A stretch of DNA of 64,000 bases from CAZBXE01 sp964496125 (GCA_964496125.1 CAZBXE010000001.1:62001-126000); one strand, 5' to 3'; counted from the stretch's first letter, positions 34,815 through 43,786 are shown. The notes: a model not told the origin generated them from the letters alone. Numbers and translations are program-made.

Positions 34815-35010
34815 AAACGCAAATCACTAGCTCCAATAACTTTGGTGCGCCGCAGGCTACGTCCTTAAACGTCAAGCTCCTCTTATCAGCGGGAAATATG
34901 TGGAAAATTTTTCCAGGAACCCATCACCTACTTCATACGCATCCAGTGACCCGTGGAGCCTTCTGCGAAGAACAACTCTTCAAAGGATCTGGAAACCAAG
35001 TGTTCCTGTT
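34815..35010 (-). ncRNA. ssrS: Probable 6S RNA
   Basis: Minus-strand sequence contains the 6S hallmark AGCCTGCGGCG (34858-34848). It pairs with an upstream CGCA-GAA-GGCT (34967-34957), leaving a three-base bulge exactly where E. coli 6S has CGCA-AGC-GGGC against GCCTGCG. Further out CTTTG (34985-34981) pairs with CAAAG (34844-34840) and CCA-AT with ATTGG. The distal end closes with a GGAAA/TTTCC-type hairpin near 34901-34915, and the long middle is open, as in 6S. Length ~190 bases fits. A TATACA -10 lies at 35023-35018. 6S binds housekeeping RNA polymerase and dampens transcription. The rest of the 552-base gap holds the rpsA promoter and leader. Ends are estimates. Confidence 0.65.
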
Positions 35011-35053
35011 TTTTTTGTGTATAAAAACAAATGAAAGTGTGAAGCTTTAGGTT

Positions 35054-35821
35054 ATGAGTTGTATACGCATCATGAAATTCGGAGGAGCGGCAGTGGCTTC
35101 CGCAGAATCTTTTTCAAAAATTGCCGATTTAATTTCAAAGGATGTAAGCACAAAAACGATTGTTGTTGTGAGTGCGATGGGTGATACTACCGACGAGCTT
35201 ATAGCCCTCTCCCAGAAGGTTCACCCCTTGCCACCGAAGAGAGAGTTGGACATGCTTTTGACAGTAGGAGAGAGGATTAGCATATCCTTGTTAGCTATGG
35301 CTCTTGATCGTAAGGGAGTGGCAGCAGAAAGTTTTACGGGGAGTCAATCAGGCATCATTACGTGTTCGTTGCATACTGACGCAAAAATAGTCGATGTTAG
35401 GCCAAAGCGTCTTTTGCGCTGTTTAGAATCCCAAAAAATTGCTATTGTCGCGGGCTTCCAGGGGGTAAGTCAAGAAGGTGAGATCACAACTCTTGGAAGA
35501 GGAGGCTCTGACACAACGGCTGTTGCCTTGGCGGCAGCCCTTGGCGCTCCTGCGGTGGAATTCTACAAGGATGTACCAGGACTTTTTACAGAAGACCCCA
35601 AGTTGGACCCGAAAGCTAAAGCTATCCCTAATCTTACTTATGAGCAGGCGACCGCTTTGATTCAGAAGACAGGCTCTGTGCTGCATCCTCGCTGCCTGAG
35701 CCTTGCTCAAAAAAATTGCCTCTCCCTTTATATACGTTCATTTAAAAGCCAGGAGGGAAAAACACTCATCAGCGATACGTTTTTATCCCCTCCAAAAGCA
35801 CCTGTGTACGAAATAAGCTAA
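35054..35821 (+). CDS. lysC: Aspartokinase catalytic domain without ACT domains
   Basis: 255 residues. KFGGAAVAS at ~8-16 replaces the usual KFGGTSVA but keeps Lys and Gly-Gly; SAMGDTTDEL, and the ATP/aspartate loop GRGGSDTTAVALAAALGA (~150). It phosphorylates aspartate, first step to lysine, diaminopimelate, threonine and methionine. Usual enzymes are ~400-450 residues with two C-terminal ACT domains for feedback; here the protein stops after the kinase fold. No other dap gene is adjacent. Alternative: another amino acid kinase, but the motifs fit aspartokinase best. Confidence 0.82.
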   Translation: MSCIRIMKFGGAAVASAESFSKIADLISKDVSTKTIVVVSAMGDTTDELIALSQKVHPLPPKRELDMLLTVGERISISLLAMALDRKGVAAESFTGSQSGIITCSLHTDAKIVDVRPKRLLRCLESQKIAIVAGFQGVSQEGEITTLGRGGSDTTAVALAAALGAPAVEFYKDVPGLFTEDPKLDPKAKAIPNLTYEQATALIQKTGSVLHPRCLSLAQKNCLSLYIRSFKSQEGKTLISDTFLSPPKAPVYEIS

Positions 35822-35881
35822 ATTTTTTCTTTTCTTAAATCAAACTCTGCTTACAATACATACGCGCACTTGGGGTGTTTG

Positions 35882-37843
35882 ATGGGCATAGAGGCGATGG
35901 AAGAACAAAATAATCAATTTTTTAAAAGCTTTTCCGTCCTGGGTCTCTCACAAGAGACAGACCTAGCTTTGCTTTATAGACAACTTTTTGAAAAGACAAT
36001 GAACAAACTCTTCTACGGGCGCGCTCTTTCTCTTGAAAACTTCAGCTCACTGCTGCCTTATTTTGCATACTCAGAACTGAAAGGGGATAGTCTGCCTTTT
36101 ACCATCTCCTTCTTCCTTGTCTGTTCGCATGGACTCAATGCGTTTAAATTTTTCTTTGAAATGCTAAGCCATTGGCTCGTCCCTGGGAAAAAGCTCAATG
36201 CTACACTAATCAATTGTCTAGATTTTGAGCTTCCGGGAAAAAGAGGCGAGGTTTATTCCTTGTCCGAGATCATGATTCGGGTGGAAAACAAGGAAGAGCT
36301 TCTAGAAATGCAGCAGAACCTCTCCATTTTTGAGTCGGAGATACGACTCGGGATAACCTCCTCGTACTTTGCAAGCAAGATTTTGGAAGTTAAGGGTCTC
36401 TCTGCCGATGAGAAAACGGCCCTTGTGCAAGAACATATCGCTTCTCTTGTACGGCGGCTCCCTCGTTATTTTGGCAATGATGTGTTTGCTGAAATGCAGC
36501 ACCTGATGGTTACGTCTTTGGATGCTTTTAAAGAGGCCCGTGAATTTCGTCACTTAAGCAAAATCATTACCGCTCACTATTTGTTCAGAACGGCTTTACA
36601 AGCCGAAATTAGACGCAACCCTGCGACACGCCATGTAAAAGTGAAGGTTTTCAGAGCAAGTGTTCGCAAAGGGGAGGTTTTCACGCATGCTTTGGGTGTG
36701 GCTGTTGGCTTGAACTTTCTTGACACCCGGGAAGTTTTCGAGGAGAGACATCTGCTAAAAGCGATCCAGAGTTCCTTGCCGAATGTAAAATCACTGCCTG
36801 GTTCTTTCTTTATGAGTCAGCGCGAGGGAAAGCAAGTGCTTGCACTTTATATGGAGATTGAGAAGGTAAGCGGCTACGAATTTACAGGAGAGGAAATTGA
36901 GAGTCTTCGTGCTTCTCTTTCTGGAAACTTGAAAGATAGTATTGGTCTTTTGATGCCCCCTGTATTCATGCCGCGTAACGAAGAAGAAATTATGCGCAAT
37001 ATCTTAGTGCTCAGCCAGCAACTGAAGTATGTTACAGATATACCGCAAGTCGTGATTTCTTTTGACGAACAAACAAAAAAGCGTCTTAATTTTACCGTGA
37101 TCCTTTTGCGTGTCCTCAAAGGGGAAGAGCCTTCGATTCAAGATCTCTTTCTTGCCTCTGAGACGAGTATGAAATATCACCATGACCGTTTGAAGGTAGT
37201 GGGGTATCTGCGTAAAAAATATCCCAAGGAAGCTACAGTTTTCCGAGTGGGGGTGCCTACGGAGGCGTTTTTAAGACAGGACTACTCGATTGACCTCTAT
37301 AAAGCGCGCCAGTTTGTTGTGACGGAATTGGGCTCGATTGTCGGGGAAATCCGAGATTTTAATGGAGGCATGATCACAAAGCAAAATGAGCTGTTGACGG
37401 CTGTAAGAGAGCAGCTTGTGGATACGGGGAGGTTTAATGAGCTTCTTCTGGAAAACTTCTTCTATTCACTCACACCTGTTGTGATGCGTAATGTGCTTGA
37501 ACCTTCTGCCTTCAAAGAGCTTTTCTTGATGCTTCTCCGTGCGCTTGAAAAGCGCAGTTTTGGAGGGCGTAAAACACACCTAGAAGTGGTGGAAAGCAGA
37601 AGTTACCTTTACTTGCTGATCTCTTCCGAGTCGCTTGAGATTCGCGAAGAACTTCTTCCTCTTGTGACAAAATTCAATCTATCAACAAGTGAACTTGCTT
37701 CGGCTTATGTGAATGTGTATGGACGGGCAAACTTTGGTTTTATTATCCGCTCTGACAACATGGAAAAACGACAAGGCATTCAAAAACGGCTCGAGAAGTT
37801 TTTGCAAAAATGGGAAGAAAGTCTGCTTGCCCAAACAGCTTAA
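35882..37843 (+). CDS. Unknown large soluble protein, 653 residues
   Basis: No family recognised. Start taken at ATG 35882; a TTG at 35870 and ATG 35897 are possible. A -10-like TACAAT at 35852-35857 precedes it. Mixed alpha/beta, evenly charged, no signal peptide, no transmembrane helix apart from a moderately hydrophobic stretch at ~75-105. Several repeating helix-strand blocks (for example VPTEAFLRQDYSIDLYK, LLISSESLEIREELL) suggest a multi-domain cytosolic protein. Codon usage looks like its neighbours, so it is probably an old lineage gene rather than a recent arrival. Confidence 0.7.
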   Translation: MGIEAMEEQNNQFFKSFSVLGLSQETDLALLYRQLFEKTMNKLFYGRALSLENFSSLLPYFAYSELKGDSLPFTISFFLVCSHGLNAFKFFFEMLSHWLVPGKKLNATLINCLDFELPGKRGEVYSLSEIMIRVENKEELLEMQQNLSIFESEIRLGITSSYFASKILEVKGLSADEKTALVQEHIASLVRRLPRYFGNDVFAEMQHLMVTSLDAFKEAREFRHLSKIITAHYLFRTALQAEIRRNPATRHVKVKVFRASVRKGEVFTHALGVAVGLNFLDTREVFEERHLLKAIQSSLPNVKSLPGSFFMSQREGKQVLALYMEIEKVSGYEFTGEEIESLRASLSGNLKDSIGLLMPPVFMPRNEEEIMRNILVLSQQLKYVTDIPQVVISFDEQTKKRLNFTVILLRVLKGEEPSIQDLFLASETSMKYHHDRLKVVGYLRKKYPKEATVFRVGVPTEAFLRQDYSIDLYKARQFVVTELGSIVGEIRDFNGGMITKQNELLTAVREQLVDTGRFNELLLENFFYSLTPVVMRNVLEPSAFKELFLMLLRALEKRSFGGRKTHLEVVESRSYLYLLISSESLEIREELLPLVTKFNLSTSELASAYVNVYGRANFGFIIRSDNMEKRQGIQKRLEKFLQKWEESLLAQTA

Positions 37844-37899
37844 CGGGTGTTTTTAGAATCGACAGTTGGGAGTCAAGTCACATCCTTACTTCTCTATGT

Positions 37900-38056
37900 T
37901 ACAATCTTAATAAAATCCCACTACCCTTAGAGTTGATGTTTCCGTGCGTGCGGAGTGATTAACCCGAGTTCAGAAGCCTTAATCGGGAAAACTTTGGTTC
38001 CTGATATCGAGCAGGTCTTTTCAAATAATTATTTCGGAGAATGTTTGTTTTTTTTG
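37900..38056 (+). other. Intergenic region with possible small RNA
   Basis: The 284 bases between the 653-residue gene and the deubiquitinase gene carry a TACAAT at 37900-37905 with a weak GTCACA 17 bases upstream. Two short stems follow (TCCG/CGGA near 37950 and CCCGA/TCGGG near 37973-37999), and a T-rich run at ~38043-38057. No open frame. Could be a ~140-base small RNA; no match to a known class seen. Confidence 0.25.
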
Positions 38057-38065
38057 TTAATCTTA

Positions 38066-38094
38066 TTGACTTTTTAATAAAAAACAACTATACT
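38066..38094 (+). promoter_or_regulatory. Strong promoter of the deubiquitinase gene
   Basis: TTGACT at 38066-38071, exactly 17 bases, TATACT at 38089-38094. Start expected near 38101; AAGGAG lies before the ATG at 38128. Confidence 0.8.
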
Positions 38095-38127
38095 TGTTTT
38101 TGTTAATTTAAAAACTAAGGAGCGCAT

Positions 38128-39423
38128 ATGCAGTCAAATGTTGTAGGGGCGCAGTCAAAGCTTGTTCTCGTAAGTCGATCTTCCCAACGATCTAATCATG
38201 CCTCTATCCAGCAGACTAACCAGGGCTCTATTTTTGGAACAAAGGTAAAGCATATCATGGTGCTTGGAGCATGTTTTGCTGTTGACACCTTTGGTTATTT
38301 GTTCTTCCAGCAATATCGAATGATTTTGACAACAGCATCTCTTGGGTTTGCAATTATCTGGAGTCTTAGCAATTGCTATAGAAGGCCTCCTAAGCAAGTG
38401 GTTGCAAAGGATCTTTTGCCTGCTCAAAATAAAGTTTTTATACCTTGGCTTCCAAAAGAAAATTCTTTTCTTGCAGGTGGAGTCGCTGGCAGTAGTGCGT
38501 CATCATCTCTTTCAGAAGGTTTATCTAGTCAAAAGATTGAAAAACTGACGGTATTCCCTAACGCGAAACTATACGGATTGCGTAATGTCACAGGCAACAA
38601 CTGTTGGCTCAACTGTGTTCTCCAAAGCGTCGCTGCCAGCCAGTACTTGCTCGATGCTTTAGAGTGTCAGAAACAGAAACAAAAATTTGTATGTTTCTAT
38701 GAGTTGATGAGTTCTTATTTGAAGCTCCAAAAAAATCCTAGTGAACGAGAAAGGTTTAATGAGTGTGCAAAAAAGCTAGTAACTCACGTTGAAAATGAAT
38801 TCCAGGTCCAGAATGCCGGACAAGCTGATGCTAATGCTCTAATCCTTCTGCTCGTTAGTGGATTCGTACCGGGGGAAGTACCAAAATCGTGGCCCGGCAA
38901 AAAAACTACAAAAAAAATCTTAGGAGAGCAAGAGAGACCTGTACCGAGGAGTACCGAAGATGTGGTCTTTTGCTATAGTAAACAATCGGCCTCTACATTT
39001 GAAGAAGCGGTTTGTTGTTCATTGGTCGAGCCTCCCGTTAGAATAGACCAGAATAGAGTTTCGATAAAAGAAACTCGGCTCCTTGACGAACCCAACGAGC
39101 TTTTATTTGCTCCCAAGGCCCTTGATCAATCAGGAACAAGTCTGCTCGATAACGTAGATCCGAATGGTGAGTTTTTCATAGAAAAACGCGCTTTTTCAAG
39201 AGATGAGAAGGACACTAAAAAGCTAAAGTTTAAGTGCGTGGGAATGGGTCATAATTCAGGTGCTCATTGGACCTATTACGCCCATAACAAAGATGAGAAG
39301 AACTCGTGGACTCATGTCAATGACCAATACGGAGAGGCAAACGGATGCAGTATTGTGACTTTTGACGATGTGAAAAAAGCTTCTATAAGAGGGGGGTGTT
39401 GGTATTTGTGTGTTCGCGTATAA
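38128..39423 (+). CDS. USP-type (peptidase C19) deubiquitinase with membrane anchor
   Basis: 431 residues. Hydrophobic hairpin at ~41-83 (one or two helices). Cys box at ~151-166: LRNVTGNNCWLNCVLQ, with likely nucleophile Cys159 and oxyanion Asn, matching the USP pattern GLxNxGNxCxxNxxLQ with one extra residue before the Gly. His box at ~378-399: GAHWTYY with His380, then VND with Asp399, then a C-terminal strand WYLCVRV as in USP folds. Members remove ubiquitin from proteins; bacteria have no ubiquitin, so the target is the host. C. trachomatis ChlaDub enzymes belong to a different (CE) clan. Strong promoter and AAGGAG. Tail overlaps brnQ by 41 bases, convergent. Confidence 0.82.
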   Translation: MQSNVVGAQSKLVLVSRSSQRSNHASIQQTNQGSIFGTKVKHIMVLGACFAVDTFGYLFFQQYRMILTTASLGFAIIWSLSNCYRRPPKQVVAKDLLPAQNKVFIPWLPKENSFLAGGVAGSSASSSLSEGLSSQKIEKLTVFPNAKLYGLRNVTGNNCWLNCVLQSVAASQYLLDALECQKQKQKFVCFYELMSSYLKLQKNPSERERFNECAKKLVTHVENEFQVQNAGQADANALILLLVSGFVPGEVPKSWPGKKTTKKILGEQERPVPRSTEDVVFCYSKQSASTFEEAVCCSLVEPPVRIDQNRVSIKETRLLDEPNELLFAPKALDQSGTSLLDNVDPNGEFFIEKRAFSRDEKDTKKLKFKCVGMGHNSGAHWTYYAHNKDEKNSWTHVNDQYGEANGCSIVTFDDVKKASIRGGCWYLCVRV

Positions 39424-40573
39424 AAAGGGCAAGAGAGAGCAGGAAGGTCAGGTACACAGGTGTTTTGACAGGCCTAAAGCCAAAGAGCTTGTAGGCAAAG
39501 TTGACAAAACAAAGCACAAGAAGGGAAGGGTAGCACACTTCAAGAATAGGTGATAATAAGTGGACAATACCTTGGAATTTGAGCGTCGTTACGATCAGCG
39601 TGAGTAGAAGGGTAATGACTAAGGAAGTACCATAGCTTACCTTCTCTTGTAGCAGGTCTTCGTGCAGAAATTCAGCAAAGACGGAAGCTAAGGCGATCGC
39701 CGTTGTTAGACAAGCAAGGGCAATCGCAACACAGGTTGTAATCCCTGCATAGGGCCCCAAAACATGCAGTGCAATCCGAGCAAGCGACTCATCCGGCGCA
39801 GCGGAGGAGAGCAGGAAGCTAAATCGCGCTGCCATCACACAAAAACCAAGATATACAAGACCAAGAAGGCCAGAACCTATGGCACATGCTTCTGAACCAA
39901 GAAGCAACATCTTTTTATGCGTTACTTCCTTTGTAATGTCTTCATCTTTTTTGATGGAAGCAATGATGATGGATGAGAAAAAGAAAGCACCCAGAAGATC
40001 CATCGTCTGGTAGCCCCCAATCAAACCCCGGAAAAAAGCAGCTAAAGAGGTGTGGGGCCCTTCGGGAATCGGTTCGGGGGAGAGAACACCAGCCAAGATG
40101 ATAATCGCAAGAGAGATGAGAAGAAAGGGGGTTAAAAAGTAGCCCAAAATATCGACGATGCGACTTCGATTAATGGTCAGGGCAAAGATGATCGCGCAGG
40201 AAGCTATGGAAAAGGGAAGAAGTGGGATCCCCGAGGAAAAGAGTTTTATCGATGAATAAGAGAGCACAACGCACCTCGGAATAGCCCCAAAAGGACCAAT
40301 CATTCCCATCAACAGGAGAAGAACAAGGAAGGCTGGCAGTTTTCCAAGGCGGCCCAAAAACTCACTATAATTTCCATCATAGAGGGTCATTGTCATCAGG
40401 CCAAAGAAAGGGATGAGAACGGCGGAAATAAAAAGCCCGAGGATGGCAAAAGGGTACTCTGAAAGCGCGTCTTGGCCAATTGATATGGGAAATACGACAT
40501 TGCCTGCGCCAAAGAACATCGAGAACATGGCAAGCGCGGTGGCGAGGGTGTTGGATTTTGTAAATCTTTTCAT
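39383..40573 (-). CDS. brnQ: Branched-chain amino acid transporter (LIVCS family)
   Basis: 396 residues from ATG 40573 (a longer frame to 40639 is less likely). Twelve hydrophobic helices; the N-terminus ALAMFSMFFGAGNVVFPISIGQDA is the BrnQ signature. Imports Leu, Ile or Val with Na+ or H+, useful for a host-dependent bacterium. Divergent from rpe; its 3' end overlaps the deubiquitinase gene on the other strand. Confidence 0.92.
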   Translation of the reverse strand: MKRFTKSNTLATALAMFSMFFGAGNVVFPISIGQDALSEYPFAILGLFISAVLIPFFGLMTMTLYDGNYSEFLGRLGKLPAFLVLLLLMGMIGPFGAIPRCVVLSYSSIKLFSSGIPLLPFSIASCAIIFALTINRSRIVDILGYFLTPFLLISLAIIILAGVLSPEPIPEGPHTSLAAFFRGLIGGYQTMDLLGAFFFSSIIIASIKKDEDITKEVTHKKMLLLGSEACAIGSGLLGLVYLGFCVMAARFSFLLSSAAPDESLARIALHVLGPYAGITTCVAIALACLTTAIALASVFAEFLHEDLLQEKVSYGTSLVITLLLTLIVTTLKFQGIVHLLSPILEVCYPSLLVLCFVNFAYKLFGFRPVKTPVYLTFLLSLALFIREHTNTNTPLL

Positions 40574-40620
40574 AAAACTGAAGATGTAGCATAAAATTGT
40601 ATTTTTCTTGAAGCGGAGAA

Positions 40621-41385
40621 ATGGAAATTTTGCTAGCATGTCTGCAGATGATGACTCGTAAAGAAATTATTCAAATTGCCCCCTCTATTCTCGCTGGTGA
40701 TTTTGCCCACCTTGCTGACGAAGCCAAGAGGCTTGAAGATGCCGGGGCAGATTGCATCCATCTCGACATTATGGACGGGAATTTCGTCCCCAATTTGACT
40801 TTTGGTCCTAAGATTGTAGCCGCCATCAACCGCTCTACCTCCCTTTTTCTCGATGCACACATCATGGTGTACAATCCAATGGCGTATATCGAGCCTCTTG
40901 TAGAAGCGGGAGCCGATCGGATTACCTTTCATTTTGAAGCGACTGAAGATGTAGAGTTTACGATAGAATACATCCGCAAGTGTGGTGTTTTAGCAGGAGT
41001 TGCCTTCTCACCTGAAACTACAGGGTCTCTGATGCCAAAATATCTTGGGCTTTGCGATTATATTTTGGTGATGACTGTGGAGCCTGGATTTGGCGGGCAG
41101 GCCTTTATGCCTGAAGCTGTGGAGAAGGTGGCCTTTTTGCGAGACCTGTGCAACAAACTTCGTATTGTCAAGGGCGGCAAGTCTCTTCCTGAGGATAGGG
41201 ATATAAAAAATGAAGCTCCTTTTGACATTGGAGTTGATGGCGGTATTAATTTTAAGACAGCCGCTGAATGTGCAAAGGCAGGAGCCAATGTGTTTGTTGC
41301 TGGCACTTTTTTATTTGGGCAGCCTGATTTGGGCAAGGGTATGAAGGAAATGCGGGACATTGCCGCTTCTGAGTTAAAGATTTAA
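40621..41385 (+). CDS. rpe: Ribulose-phosphate 3-epimerase
   Basis: TIM barrel with IAPSILAGDFAHL, HLDIMDGNFVPNLTFGP (metal-binding His and Asp), HIMV, EPGFGGQAF and the last DGGIN and AGTFLFG phosphate loops. Interconverts ribulose-5-P and xylulose-5-P. The frame starts at ATG 40621 (254 residues) with GGAG two bases upstream; ATG 40648 or 40651 would give the usual family length and may be the true start. It has a ~13-residue insertion near KGGKSLPEDRDIKNE. Followed by efp, accB and accC as in C. trachomatis CT121-CT124. Confidence 0.92.
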   Translation: MEILLACLQMMTRKEIIQIAPSILAGDFAHLADEAKRLEDAGADCIHLDIMDGNFVPNLTFGPKIVAAINRSTSLFLDAHIMVYNPMAYIEPLVEAGADRITFHFEATEDVEFTIEYIRKCGVLAGVAFSPETTGSLMPKYLGLCDYILVMTVEPGFGGQAFMPEAVEKVAFLRDLCNKLRIVKGGKSLPEDRDIKNEAPFDIGVDGGINFKTAAECAKAGANVFVAGTFLFGQPDLGKGMKEMRDIAASELKI

Positions 41386-41393
41386 GGAGCATT

Positions 41394-41951
41394 ATGATAA
41401 CAAGCACACAACTCTCTCCCGGGCTGACAATATCCGTTGATGGGGCCATTTATCGGGTCGAATCTGTTGTGAAGGTTACAGCCCCTAAGGGGACACCCTT
41501 TGTGAAAGCCAAACTCAAAGACCTTACAACCTTTGAGGTGATCGAGAAAAACTTTAAAACAAACCAAAAAATCCATGACGTTTCCTTAGTGGAGCAGGAA
41601 CTTGAGTTTCTTTACCAGGAAAACAAGGATTTTCTCTTCCTTGACATTCATTCTCTCGAAAAGATAATGATTGCAAGTAAAGTCGTTGGTGACCACGCTC
41701 ACTTTTTGAAGGAAGGTACTCGCGTGCACGCTTCTTTCTACAAAGACGAGGTATTTGCCATTGAGCTGCCGCAGTTCCTAGAGCTTATGGTTGCCAAGAC
41801 AGAAAATCCGAAGGGGAATGTGCCTGCTTCGAATGCCACTAAGATCGCTGTGCTTGAATCAGGGGCAAGAGTCGATGTGCCTCCTTTCATTGAGTCGGGC
41901 GATATCATTAAAGTGGATACAAGGACTGCAGAATATATTCAACGCGTATAG
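41394..41951 (+). CDS. efp: Elongation factor P
   Basis: 185 residues, three beta-barrel domains: KOW-like N-domain with TAPKGTPFVKAK, whose Lys sits at the modification position, middle domain (EQELEFLYQENKDFLFL), and the C-terminal OB fold with SGARVDVPPFIESGDIIKVDTRTAEY. Rescues ribosomes stalled at proline runs. AAGGAG before the ATG; 8 bases after rpe. Confidence 0.94.
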   Translation: MITSTQLSPGLTISVDGAIYRVESVVKVTAPKGTPFVKAKLKDLTTFEVIEKNFKTNQKIHDVSLVEQELEFLYQENKDFLFLDIHSLEKIMIASKVVGDHAHFLKEGTRVHASFYKDEVFAIELPQFLELMVAKTENPKGNVPASNATKIAVLESGARVDVPPFIESGDIIKVDTRTAEYIQRV

Positions 41952-41969
41952 CAGAGGTGGTTAAAGCCT

Positions 41970-42413
41970 GTGGATGTAAAAAAAATTCAAGAGCTCATCG
42001 ATCTTATGGAACTGAGGGGGATCAAACGCCTCGTTATCAGGGAAGCTGGCTTTGAGGTAGAGCTTGAAAAGGCAGAAGAGCGAGTAAAGCATCCGACCTT
42101 ACCACCACCGGTACCCATAGCGCCACAAATTCACAACCACGTCGTTCCTACCCAGCCAGAAACGGCTGATTCTAAGAATAAAACCTATGTCACATCCCCG
42201 ATGGTTGGTACTTTTTATGCCTCGAGTGCCCCAGGCGAGAAGAGCTTTGTGCAAGTGGGAGATAACGTGGAAAAAGATACCATTGTTTGCATTATAGAAG
42301 CGATGAAGGTGATGAATGAGATCAAGGCGGGGACTGCAGGGAGGATTTCTGAAATATTGGTCCAGAGTGGACGTCCTGTAGAGTTTGGCACAAAACTGTT
42401 TACCATTTCATGA
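41970..42413 (+). CDS. accB: Biotin carboxyl carrier protein of acetyl-CoA carboxylase
   Basis: 147 residues from a GTG start at 41970. N-terminal helix (KKIQELIDLMELRGIKRLVI split by turns), a Pro-rich linker (~43-70) and the biotinyl domain with EAMKVMNEI, whose Lys carries biotin. The biotin is carboxylated by AccC, encoded next. ATGA overlap with accC. First step of fatty acid synthesis. Confidence 0.95.
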   Translation: MDVKKIQELIDLMELRGIKRLVIREAGFEVELEKAEERVKHPTLPPPVPIAPQIHNHVVPTQPETADSKNKTYVTSPMVGTFYASSAPGEKSFVQVGDNVEKDTIVCIIEAMKVMNEIKAGTAGRISEILVQSGRPVEFGTKLFTIS

Positions 42414-43786
42414 TGAAAAAGATCTTAATTGCCAACCGGGGCGAAATAGCGGTTCGAGTCATACGAGCTTGTCACGATTTGGGCCTCCATACGGTAGCTG
42501 TCTACTCGAAAGCAGATGAGGAAGCCCTCCATGTCTTAAATGCCGATGAAGCTGTTTGTATTGGAGAGGCTCCTGCTGCCAAATCGTATTTAAACATGGC
42601 AAATATTTTAGCAGCCTGTGAGATCACGGGCGCCGATGCGATCCATCCAGGTTATGGTTTTTTAAGCGAAAATGCCAATTTTGCAAGTATTTGCCAAAGC
42701 TGCGGCATTGAGTTCATTGGCCCATCCGCTGTATCGATTGCCCTTCTTGGGGATAAAGCCCAGGCAAAGATGACCGCAAAAAAAGCAGGTTGCCCAATCA
42801 TTCCAGGATCTGTAGGCGTGGTGTCTTCTCACAAAGAAGCTCTCGCCCTTGCTGAAAAGATTGGTTATCCCGTGTTTATTAAAGCAAGCGCGGGTGGCGG
42901 TGGAAGGGGGATTCGTATTGCGACAACGCCCGAGGAGTTTCCAAGGCTTTTTGCAGCTGCTCGAACAGAAGCAGAGGTAAGCTTCGGGAATCCAGAAGTT
43001 TATTTAGAAAAGATGATTTCAGGCCCTCGCCACATTGAAGTACAAGTTCTAGGGGATAAGCATGGCAATTACGTTCACTTAAGAGAGCGAGATTGCACTG
43101 TGCAAAGAAGGCGTCAGAAGCTCATCGAAGAAGCGACAAGTCCTTGTCTTGAAAGAGAGCTTGCAGAGAAAATTGGGCGTGCCGCTGTCGCTGTTGTCAA
43201 GTCAGCTGGTTACTATTCTGCGGGGACTGTGGAATTTCTCTTGGACCAGGACCATAATTTCTATTTCATGGAAGTCAACACTCGTATTCAAGTAGAACAC
43301 ACAGTTACTGAAGAGCTGACGGGAGTAGACCTTGTAAAAGAACAGCTTTTGATTGCTATGGAAGAAAAGCTTGCCTTTGTACAAGAAGATATTGAATGCC
43401 GTGGGCATGTGATCCAGTTCCGGATCAACGCCGAAAACCCTTTGCAAAACTTTGCGCCTTCTCCTGGCAAGATTGAGTATTTTACCGGACCAGGAGGTCC
43501 TAACGTGCGGCTAGACACAGCCTGTTACGCTGGCTATGTCATTCCCCCTTTCTATGATTCGATGATTGCAAAGCTCATTGTGAAGGGGAAAGACCGTCAA
43601 GAAGCGATTGCTGTAGCAAGACGTGCGCTTCGAGAATTTCACGTGGGTGGCATCCATACCACGATTCCTTTCCATCTCTACATGCTCGAAAATCCCAAAT
43701 TCCTCGATGCAGATTTTGATATCCACTATATCGATAAGCTTGTGGCTGAAGGGACAAAAGTTGCTCTTGAGCCATCTTCGACCTAA
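42410..43786 (+). CDS. accC: Biotin carboxylase subunit of acetyl-CoA carboxylase
   Basis: 458 residues. ILIANRGEIAVRVIRA at the start, GYGFLSENA, ATP-grasp Gly-rich loop SAGGGGRGIRI, RDCTVQRRRQKLIEEATS, and the active-site EVNTRIQVEHTVTE. Carboxylates the biotin on AccB using ATP and bicarbonate. Last gene of rpe-efp-accB-accC; a weak hairpin follows at 43842. Confidence 0.97.
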   Translation: MMKKILIANRGEIAVRVIRACHDLGLHTVAVYSKADEEALHVLNADEAVCIGEAPAAKSYLNMANILAACEITGADAIHPGYGFLSENANFASICQSCGIEFIGPSAVSIALLGDKAQAKMTAKKAGCPIIPGSVGVVSSHKEALALAEKIGYPVFIKASAGGGGRGIRIATTPEEFPRLFAAARTEAEVSFGNPEVYLEKMISGPRHIEVQVLGDKHGNYVHLRERDCTVQRRRQKLIEEATSPCLERELAEKIGRAAVAVVKSAGYYSAGTVEFLLDQDHNFYFMEVNTRIQVEHTVTEELTGVDLVKEQLLIAMEEKLAFVQEDIECRGHVIQFRINAENPLQNFAPSPGKIEYFTGPGGPNVRLDTACYAGYVIPPFYDSMIAKLIVKGKDRQEAIAVARRALREFHVGGIHTTIPFHLYMLENPKFLDADFDIHYIDKLVAEGTKVALEPSST

